A stretch of 64,000 nt of DNA from the NCBI RefSeq assembly GCF_900292075.1, contig NZ_OLMV01000004.1, positions 124,001-188,000 of the forward strand. The letters are read 5' to 3'. Below, piece by piece: positions 58,791 through 64,000 of this stretch. The notes beneath the pieces were generated by a model, which was not told where the DNA came from, ran no database searches, and saw only the letters and a list, made by a program, of their open reading frames with translations. Every line of letters begins with the position of its first letter. The stretch's first letter is position 1. The position numbers were made by a program, and so were the translations under genes. The DNA is from Microbacterium timonense. GTDB taxonomy: Bacteria > Actinomycetota > Actinomycetes > Actinomycetales > Microbacteriaceae.

Positions 58791-59633
58791 ATGGACGATC
58801 GCTACGGTGCAGACGTGCTGGCCACCGGGTGGAAGGGCCACGGGGTGCGGCAGCTGCCGCGTGTCGCGGCATCCCGGGACCTCGTGGTCGAGGTCGCCGA
58901 CGACGGGTTCTGCGGTGCCGTGGTCGGCGTGACCGGCGGCATGGTCGAACTCGAGGATCGCCGCGGGCGACGGCGCATGTTCCCGCTCGGCGCCGGGTTC
59001 CTGATCGACGGGCGCGACGTCGTGCTCGGACCCCCGGCCGCAGCCCCCGCCGCGCGTGGCCCGCAGCGCACCGCGTCGGGATCGTTCGCGGCGCCCGACG
59101 CGCGCGCCCGGACGGCGCGGGCGAGCCGCATCCTGGTGGAGGGACGGCATGACGCCGAACTCGTCGAGAAGGTGTGGGGAGACGACCTGCGCGCCGAGGG
59201 GGTCGTCGTCGAGTACCTGCAAGGCGTGGATCTGCTGCAGGCCACGCTCGACGACGAGCCGCCGTCGGCACAGCGCCGTTACGGGGTCCTGGTGGATCAC
59301 CTGGTGCCGGGTTCCAAGGAATCCCGCATCGCGGACGCCATCGCCCGCGGACGCCACGGCGCCCACGTCCTCATCGTCGGTCACCCCTGGATCGACGTCT
59401 GGCAATGCGTCACCCCGCGTGCGATGGGCATCCAGCGGTGGCCGGATGTACCGCGCGGCATCGAGTACAAGGTGGGGGTGTGCCGCGCGCTGGGCTGGCC
59501 CGCCCGCGACCAGGCGGACCTCGCCCGCGCCTGGCAGCGCATCCTCGGATCGGTCAAGAGCTACCGCGACCTGGAGCCCGCGTTCCTCGGCCGCGTCGAG
59601 GAGCTCATCGACTTCGTGACCGCGCCGGCCTGA
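58791..59633 (+). CDS. DUF3097 protein
   Basis: A 280-residue protein, the standard DUF3097 length, widespread and nearly restricted to actinobacteria. An N-terminal beta domain (DRYGADVLATGWKGHGVRQLPRVAASRDLVVEVADDGFCGAVVGVTGGMVELEDRRGRRRMFPL) precedes RILVEGRHDAELVEKVWGDDLRAEGVVVEYLQGVDLL and VLVDHLVPGSKESRIADAI...HVLIVGHPWIDVWQCV, a TOPRIM-like arrangement (VEGxxDAE, VDxL). A nucleic-acid role is suggested by this likeness, but no function is established to my knowledge. It precedes trmB by 58 bases. Confidence 0.88.
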   Translation: MDDRYGADVLATGWKGHGVRQLPRVAASRDLVVEVADDGFCGAVVGVTGGMVELEDRRGRRRMFPLGAGFLIDGRDVVLGPPAAAPAARGPQRTASGSFAAPDARARTARASRILVEGRHDAELVEKVWGDDLRAEGVVVEYLQGVDLLQATLDDEPPSAQRRYGVLVDHLVPGSKESRIADAIARGRHGAHVLIVGHPWIDVWQCVTPRAMGIQRWPDVPRGIEYKVGVCRALGWPARDQADLARAWQRILGSVKSYRDLEPAFLGRVEELIDFVTAPA

Positions 59634-59679
59634 CCGATTCGTGCGGCCGGCGTCTCGCGGCGGCGTCGAGCGTCGTCGG

Positions 59680-59685
59680 TAGCCT
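59680..59685 (+). promoter_or_regulatory. -10 box TAGCCT, leaderless trmB
   Basis: Exact 12-base spacing to GTG 59692. Confidence 0.55.
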
Positions 59686-59691
59686 GGAAGC

Positions 59692-60438
59692 GTGACGAAT
59701 CCTGCCACGCCCGCGTCCGGACCCCGCCCCTTCCGCGAGAGGCCGGTGTCGTTCGTGCGGCGCAGCGGGCGGATGTCGGAGGCCCAGGAACGCGCATGGG
59801 GCGAGCTGGCGCCGCGCTATGTGATCGACGTGCCGCGGGATGCCGCGGCGACCAGCATCCTGCCGGATTCGCAGATCGACCCTGCCGCGGTGTGGGGTCG
59901 TGACGCTCCGCTCATCGTCGAGATCGGGTCGGGTCAGGGCCACGCCATCGTGCACGCGGCGTCGTCTCGGCCGGACGTCGACTTCCTCGCCATCGAGGTC
60001 TTCAGGGCGGGCCTGGCCCGAACGATGCTCGACGCCGATCGCGCCGGCGCCGGGAACCTCCGCCTCGTCGAGGCCAATGCGCCGGAAGTGCTGGAGCACC
60101 TGCTGCCGGCGGCATCCGTCGATGAGCTGTGGGTGTTCTTCCCCGATCCCTGGCACAAGAAGAAGCACACGAAGCGACGCCTGGTCACCGGGGAGTTCGC
60201 CGCGGTCGCCGCGACGGCACTGAAGGACGGCGGCGTGCTTCGTCTGGCGACGGACTGGGAGGACTACGCCGTGCAGATGCGCGACGTGATGACGGGGGCC
60301 GGCGACTTCGAGCCCGCGTTCACGGGCGAGTGGGCGCCGCGGTTCGACGGGCGGGTGCTGACGGCGTTCGAACGCAAGGGTGCACGGGTGGGTCGCGACA
60401 TCCGCGACCTGGCCTACCGCCGGCGCGCGCGATCATGA
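59692..60438 (+). CDS. trmB: tRNA (guanine-N7)-methyltransferase TrmB
   Basis: A 248-residue SAM-dependent enzyme that methylates G46 of tRNA. The SAM loop is IVEIGSGQGHAIVHAA (about residues 72-87) and the tRNA-binding signature VFFPDPWHKKKHTKRRLV lies near residues 145-162. An N-terminal 40-residue extension is Pro/Arg-rich. Its stop overlaps the MFS gene start (ATGA), so the transporter and the following CPBP gene are probably co-transcribed. Confidence 0.94.
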   Translation: MTNPATPASGPRPFRERPVSFVRRSGRMSEAQERAWGELAPRYVIDVPRDAAATSILPDSQIDPAAVWGRDAPLIVEIGSGQGHAIVHAASSRPDVDFLAIEVFRAGLARTMLDADRAGAGNLRLVEANAPEVLEHLLPAASVDELWVFFPDPWHKKKHTKRRLVTGEFAAVAATALKDGGVLRLATDWEDYAVQMRDVMTGAGDFEPAFTGEWAPRFDGRVLTAFERKGARVGRDIRDLAYRRRARS

Positions 60439-61766
60439 CCGGCGCCCCGGGCCCGCTGACCGGGCCGGTGCCGCTTCCCGGCCCCGGCTCCTCCGGTGCG
60501 CGCCGCGATCCGTGGCGCTTCCTCCGGCCCTTGGGGCACCGCGACTTCCGCATGCTCTTCGGTGCCGTCGTGCTGTCGATCTTCGGCGCGGGCATGTGGG
60601 CCGTCGTCATGGTCTACACCGTGATCGGAGCCGGCGGCGGACCGGTCGAGCTGTCGGTCGTCGCGGCCGCGAACGCGGTCGGCCTGCTGGTCTGCGCGAT
60701 CCCCGGCGGGATCGCCGCCGACCGCATCCCGCGACGCCTCGTGCTGCGCGTGGTGGAGCTGCTGAACCTCCTCGCGATCACCTCCGTCGCCGTCGCGGGC
60801 ACGATCGGGGCCGTGACCGTGCCGCACCTGGTGATCGTCGCGCTCGTGATGGGCGCGGGCGCCGGGTTCTTCTTCCCCGCCTACAGCGCGATCCTCCCGC
60901 GCATCCTGCCGCCGGCGCAGCTGCTTGCCGCGAACGGGCTCGAGGGGGCGATCCGCCCGGCGCTGCAGCAGGCCGCCGGACCCGCCGCCGCGGGCATCAT
61001 CGTCGCGGCGGTGCTCGCGCCGGCGCACGCCGCGTGGGGCGTCGTGGCGGCGCACGCCCTCGCCTTCGGGCTGCTGATGCTCGTCCGGCCCGAGCCGCCG
61101 GCGGCCGCGGGGGAGGAGCGCGAGGCGCCCGAGGGAGTACGAGGCGTGCTCCACGACTTGAGGGAGGCCGTGGCGTTCACTGTCCGCACGTCCTGGCTGC
61201 TGTGGACACTGCTGTTCGCGACCGGGTGGGTGCTCGTGTTCGTGGGGCCCGAAGAGGTGCTGCTGCCCTTCATCACCCGCGATCGCGTGGGCGAGGACCC
61301 GCGACTGTTCGGCTATCTGCTCGCCATCTACGGGATCGGCGGCGTGCTCGGCTCGATCGTGGTGTCGTCGATGAAGCTGCCCCGCCGGTACCTCACGGTC
61401 ATGATGGGCGTGTGGGGCGTGAGCACGCTCCCGTTCGCGATCGTGGGCATCACGCACGAGTACTGGCTGATGGCCGGATGTCTGTTCCTCGTCGGGTTCG
61501 GCTTCAGCTACGGCAACGTCATCTGGGGCACCCTGCTGCAGCGCCGCGTGCCGCGGCACATGCTGGGGCGCATCTCGAGCCTCGACTTCTTCGTCTCGCT
61601 CGCGCTCATGCCCCTGTCGATGGCGCTGGCCGGCCCTCTGGCCGAGGTGGTGCCGATCGAAGCGATCTTCGTCGCCGCCGGGGTCATCCCGCTGTTCCTC
61701 GGCGCCGTGGCCTACCTCGTGGCCCGCATGCCGAAGGACGAGCTCGCCCATCCGCTCGACCACTGA
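60435..61766 (+). CDS. MFS transporter (EntS-like)
   Basis: A 443-residue major facilitator with about twelve membrane segments, beginning with FRPLGHRDFRMLFGAVVLSIFGAGMWAVVMVYTVI, the start typical of the EntS/macrolide-efflux MFS_3 group. AIPGGIAADRIPRRLVLRVVELLN is the loop 2-3 motif and GTLLQRRVPRHMLGRISSLDFFVSLALMPLSMALAGPLAEVV a late landmark. The substrate is unknown; EntS relatives export siderophores or drugs. ATG 60435 overlaps trmB; the longer frame upstream lies in trmB. Confidence 0.9.
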   Translation: MTGAPGPLTGPVPLPGPGSSGARRDPWRFLRPLGHRDFRMLFGAVVLSIFGAGMWAVVMVYTVIGAGGGPVELSVVAAANAVGLLVCAIPGGIAADRIPRRLVLRVVELLNLLAITSVAVAGTIGAVTVPHLVIVALVMGAGAGFFFPAYSAILPRILPPAQLLAANGLEGAIRPALQQAAGPAAAGIIVAAVLAPAHAAWGVVAAHALAFGLLMLVRPEPPAAAGEEREAPEGVRGVLHDLREAVAFTVRTSWLLWTLLFATGWVLVFVGPEEVLLPFITRDRVGEDPRLFGYLLAIYGIGGVLGSIVVSSMKLPRRYLTVMMGVWGVSTLPFAIVGITHEYWLMAGCLFLVGFGFSYGNVIWGTLLQRRVPRHMLGRISSLDFFVSLALMPLSMALAGPLAEVVPIEAIFVAAGVIPLFLGAVAYLVARMPKDELAHPLDH

Positions 61767-61777
61767 CCCGGAGCACG

Positions 61778-62749
61778 ATGCCCGCCCACCCCGACGCCGC
61801 ACCCGTCCACGCCGGCCCGTCCTGGTCCTGGCGACTGGCTCCCGCGCTGCTGGTCTGTCTGGCAGCCCCCGCGTTCTTCGTCGTCCGTGTGCCGTGGGTG
61901 GGCTGGCTGCTGCTGGCGGCAGGGATCGCCCTGGCGCTGGCCGCCGAGCGCGCCGGGGGCGTGCGGCCGGCACGGCCCAGGGACGGGAAGCGGCGCCCGC
62001 CCAGCGCTGCCTCCGGCGCAGACGCTCATCGCGCGGGCTCGGGCGCAGAGGCTCGCCAGGCGGGCTCGGGCGCAGAGGCTCGCCGGGCGCCATCGCTCAT
62101 GCGGGACCTGTCGCTCATCGCCGTCGGGCTGCTCATCGTCAGCGCGATCCCGCTGAAGGCGGAGCTCGACAACGCGGCGATGCTCCGCTTCGCGCTCGCC
62201 CTCGGCGGGGCGGTGGCCGTGCCGTACGCGCTCTCGCGCTGGCTGTACCGGGATCGCGCAATCCGCTTCCCCTGGCGCGGCGGCGGCCGGTGGACGCGCT
62301 TCCAGTGGCTCTGGCTGGTCGCGGTCCTGGCCCTCGGCTGGCTGATCCTGCCGTTCTACTTCATCACCTCCGGCGTGTACCTCAACTGGCCCGTCGTCGA
62401 CACTCCCGAGCTCATCGCGCGCCTGTTCGTCGGGGTGGGCGCCGTGGGCCTCTGGGACGAGCTCTTCTTCATCTGCACCTGCTTCGCACTGCTACGACGG
62501 CATTTCGGGTTCTGGCAGGCGAACGTGCTGCAGGCGATCGTGTTCGTGTCGTTCCTGTGGGAGCTCGGCTATCAGGCGTGGGGACCGGTGCTCACGATCC
62601 CCTTCGCGCTGCTCCAGGGCTTCATCTTCATGAAGACGAGGTCCCTCGCCTACGTGGTGACCGTGCACCTGCTCTTCGACGCGGTCGTGTTCCTCGTGCT
62701 CGTGCACGCGCACAATCCCGGGATGCTGGACGGGCTGTTCCTCGTGTGA
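61778..62749 (+). CDS. CPBP-family intramembrane protease-like protein
   Basis: A 323-residue polytopic protein with about seven hydrophobic segments. The core resembles CPBP/Abi proteases, but motif 1 reads GLWDELFFICTCFALLRR in place of EExxxR, while the late YVVTVHLLFDAVVFLVLV keeps HxxxD. Loss of one Glu and the Arg makes proteolysis uncertain. Between the second and third helices is a cytoplasmic stretch of nine-residue AGSGAEARx repeats. ATG 61778 has GGAG and follows the MFS stop by 11 bases. Confidence 0.78.
   Translation: MPAHPDAAPVHAGPSWSWRLAPALLVCLAAPAFFVVRVPWVGWLLLAAGIALALAAERAGGVRPARPRDGKRRPPSAASGADAHRAGSGAEARQAGSGAEARRAPSLMRDLSLIAVGLLIVSAIPLKAELDNAAMLRFALALGGAVAVPYALSRWLYRDRAIRFPWRGGGRWTRFQWLWLVAVLALGWLILPFYFITSGVYLNWPVVDTPELIARLFVGVGAVGLWDELFFICTCFALLRRHFGFWQANVLQAIVFVSFLWELGYQAWGPVLTIPFALLQGFIFMKTRSLAYVVTVHLLFDAVVFLVLVHAHNPGMLDGLFLV
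62033..62086 (+). repeat. 27-bp tandem repeat in CPBP gene
   Basis: Units 62033-62059 and 62060-62086 differ by one base and encode AGSGAEARQ and AGSGAEARR; a degenerate shorter copy precedes them. Confidence 0.8.
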
Positions 62750-62836
62750 CGAGGCGGCGTGCGAACGGGCCCCCGCCTGCACAGGGGATGAGCAGGTGGG
62801 TCGGATACGGTGGAGTCCGGATCCCCGACCGGATCC

Positions 62837-62877
62837 CCGGACGACGGTTCAGTACCCGGTGTGCGACAAGACTGGCC
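62837..62877 (+). ncRNA. Guanidine-III riboswitch
   Basis: Three conserved blocks of the 41-nt guanidine-III aptamer appear in order: CCGGACGA (62837-62844), GTACCCGGT (62852-62860) and GACAAGAC (62865-62872), followed by TGGCC. The first CCGG can pair with the CCGG of the second block (P1), and GGTT-AG with CTGGCC (pseudoknot P2). The gdx ribosome-binding site AGGGGG (62878-62883) starts one base after the aptamer, so guanidinium binding can control [11 protein letters not shown]. It is the expected partner of a guanidinium exporter gene. Confidence 0.85.
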
Positions 62878-62890
62878 AGGGGGCACAGTC

Positions 62891-63211
62891 ATGTCGTGGG
62901 TCATCCTCATCCTCTCGGGCGTTCTCGAAGCCGTGTGGGCCACCGCCCTGGGCAAGTCCGAGGGCTTCACGAAGCTCTGGCCGAGCGTGGTCTTCGGTGT
63001 CGCGCTGGTGGCCAGCATGGGCGGGCTCGCGTGGGCGATGCGCGACATCTCCACCGGCACCGCATACGCGGTCTGGGTCGGCATCGGCGCGGCGCTCACC
63101 GTCGCGTACGCGATGATCACCGGCGCCGAGCCGTTCTCGGTCGTGCGCCTGCTGTTGATCCTGGGACTGGTCGGCTGCGTCGTCGGCCTGAAGCTCGTGG
63201 GACACGAGTGA
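62891..63211 (+). CDS. gdx: SMR-family guanidinium exporter (Gdx/SugE)
   Basis: A 106-residue four-helix small multidrug resistance protein. The first helix SWVILILSGVLEAVWATALGKSEGFTKLWPS has the substrate-coupling Glu13 and the Gdx-type GKSEGF; AMRDISTGTAYAVWVGIGAALTVAYAMI is helix 3 with the GTAYAVW motif. Dimers export guanidinium against protons. The riboswitch directly upstream supports Gdx rather than EmrE-type multidrug function. ATG 62891 is chosen because the in-frame start at 62810 would run through the aptamer. A palindromic terminator follows. Confidence 0.94.
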   Translation: MSWVILILSGVLEAVWATALGKSEGFTKLWPSVVFGVALVASMGGLAWAMRDISTGTAYAVWVGIGAALTVAYAMITGAEPFSVVRLLLILGLVGCVVGLKLVGHE

Positions 63212-63214
63212 GAT

Positions 63215-63242
63215 GGGGACGGATGCCGCGGCATCCGTCCCC
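63215..63242 (+). terminator. Perfect 28-bp palindromic terminator after gdx
   Basis: GGGGACGGATGCCG followed directly by its reverse complement forms a 14-bp palindrome arm pair just three bases past the gdx stop; GTCTTC follows. Confidence 0.6.
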
Positions 63243-63361
63243 GTCTTCACATGAGGCCTCGATGAAATCCCCGGCCCGACCCTGGAAGTGCGCGGAGATG
63301 ATGTGGGAGCATCCGGGCAGGCAGCCGGCGCCAACGGGGTCGTCGGCGGAAAGGCACGATC

Positions 63362-64000
63362 ATGCCGAGCAGGAACAGGCGCACCTGGGCCATCGCCACC
63401 GCGGCGACCCTGACCGCCACAGTCGCACTGGCAACCCCCGCGTACGCGGCACCGAACAACAACTCGGTGAAGAAGATCACGAAGGCCGTGACGCTCGAAG
63501 GCGTCATGAGCCACCTCGAGGCGCTCCAGTCGATCGCCGACGAGTACGGCGACCGTGCGGCGGGCCGGCCAGGGTACGAGGCATCCGTGGATTACGTGGT
63601 TCAGCAGCTGACCGCGGCCGGTTACACGCCCGAGGTGCAGCAGTTCGAATTCGACTACTTCGACGAGAACAACGTGCTGCAGCGCGTCTCGCCGAATCCG
63701 ACGTCGTACATCGACGGCGACGACTTCCTGCGCAACCGCTTCGACACGGGCAGCCCCGAAGGCACCGCGACCGGGACGCTGACGCTCGTCGACCTGCCGT
63801 CTGCGAACAACACCAGCGGCTGCGAAGCCACCGACTTCGCCGGATTCCCCCAGGGCAACGTCGCCCTGATCCAGCGCGGCGGCTGCGGCTTCGCCGTGAA
63901 GGCGGTCAATGCCCAGGCCGCAGGCGCCGCCGCGGTCATCATCATGAACAATGCCGGCGACGAGAGCCTGGTCAACATGATCGGAGAAGCGCCAGGGCTG
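63362..64000 (+). CDS. Secreted M28 aminopeptidase with PA domain (3' truncated by window)
   Basis: The frame from ATG 63362 stays open for all 213 codons to the window end. A Sec signal peptide (MPSRNRRTWAIATAATLTATVALATPAYA, cleavage after AYA) is followed by the prodomain-like VMSHLEALQSIADEYGDRAAGRPGYEASVDYVVQQLTAAGYTPEVQQFEF typical of M28 peptidases (aminopeptidase Y type), and a protease-associated domain with CEATDFAGFPQGNVALIQRGGCGFAVKAVNAQAAGAAAVIIMNN. The catalytic zinc domain lies outside the window. GGAAAGGCACG precedes the start. Confidence 0.88.
   Translation, partial: MPSRNRRTWAIATAATLTATVALATPAYAAPNNNSVKKITKAVTLEGVMSHLEALQSIADEYGDRAAGRPGYEASVDYVVQQLTAAGYTPEVQQFEFDYFDENNVLQRVSPNPTSYIDGDDFLRNRFDTGSPEGTATGTLTLVDLPSANNTSGCEATDFAGFPQGNVALIQRGGCGFAVKAVNAQAAGAAAVIIMNNAGDESLVNMIGEAPGL

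Noticed and set aside
1..64000. tRNA, rRNA, prophage, insertion sequences or defence islands
   Set aside because: No gap is long enough or structured like a tRNA; no integrase, transposase, phage structural, restriction or toxin-antitoxin gene was recognised.

Overview
The window is a gene-dense, very GC-rich stretch of actinobacterial core chromosome. WhiB, an RsrA-type anti-sigma factor, the fused E2/E1 2-oxoglutarate dehydrogenase (Kgd/OdhA), GuaB1, DUF3097, an IdeR/DtxR-like box and many leaderless start codons place it in the Actinomycetes; gene content and style fit Microbacteriaceae, most likely Microbacterium. I see no prophage, plasmid, IS element, CRISPR array, rRNA or tRNA. The sequence starts inside secA and ends inside an M28 peptidase gene.

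Layout. 1-16.6 kb: secA, an AlaA-like aminotransferase, an Rv3235-family gene, an HTH/SAF/degenerate ParA-like set, pdtaS, whiB1, bcp, rsgA, aroA, sigH-rsrA and a large LuxR (LAL) regulator. This resembles the Mycobacterium tuberculosis Rv3219-Rv3240c neighbourhood. 16.6-23.5 kb: a DUF4242 pair, then DAG kinase + ADPS-like flavoprotein divergent from TetR + glpD, the order known from Rv2249c-Rv2252, then an APC permease. 23.5-32.7 kb: kgd, guaB1, a BrkB/YihY protein and two CNNM/CorC-type transporters behind a tiny in-frame leader ORF. 32.8-37.3 kb: an old yellow enzyme, nnrD, a GT87 membrane glycosyltransferase, a thiamine-binding protein and a NUDIX hydrolase. 37.3-40.7 kb: metX and metY separated by a REPIN-like array of about 12 palindromic units. 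40.8-45.5 kb: SDR, AlaX-like, ung and GNAT genes, then a protealysin-like M4 protease overlapping its probable emfourin inhibitor. 45.5-50.5 kb: a five-gene peptide ABC importer. 50.7-56.5 kb: hydrolase, AhpD-like, tyrosine phosphatase, iron-box SIP protein, membrane protein, arginase-family and zincin-like genes, and pspA. 56.5-64 kb: a TPM protein, DUF3097, trmB, MFS, CPBP protease, a guanidine-III riboswitch with gdx, and the M28 peptidase.

Functional themes are thiol/redox and nitric-oxide stress (sigH-rsrA, whiB1, bcp, pdtaS), glycerol phosphate and phospholipid turnover, methionine synthesis by direct sulfhydrylation, Mg2+ handling, guanidinium export and envelope stress (pspA-TPM). The observations most worth following are: the start codon at position +1 of an exactly spaced -10 box for at least sixteen genes; an over-used GGATGCC/GGCATCC word that forms terminator hairpins and also sits in genes using rare codons; the acidic/proline leader ORF before the CNNM pair; the REPIN cluster; and the riboswitch.
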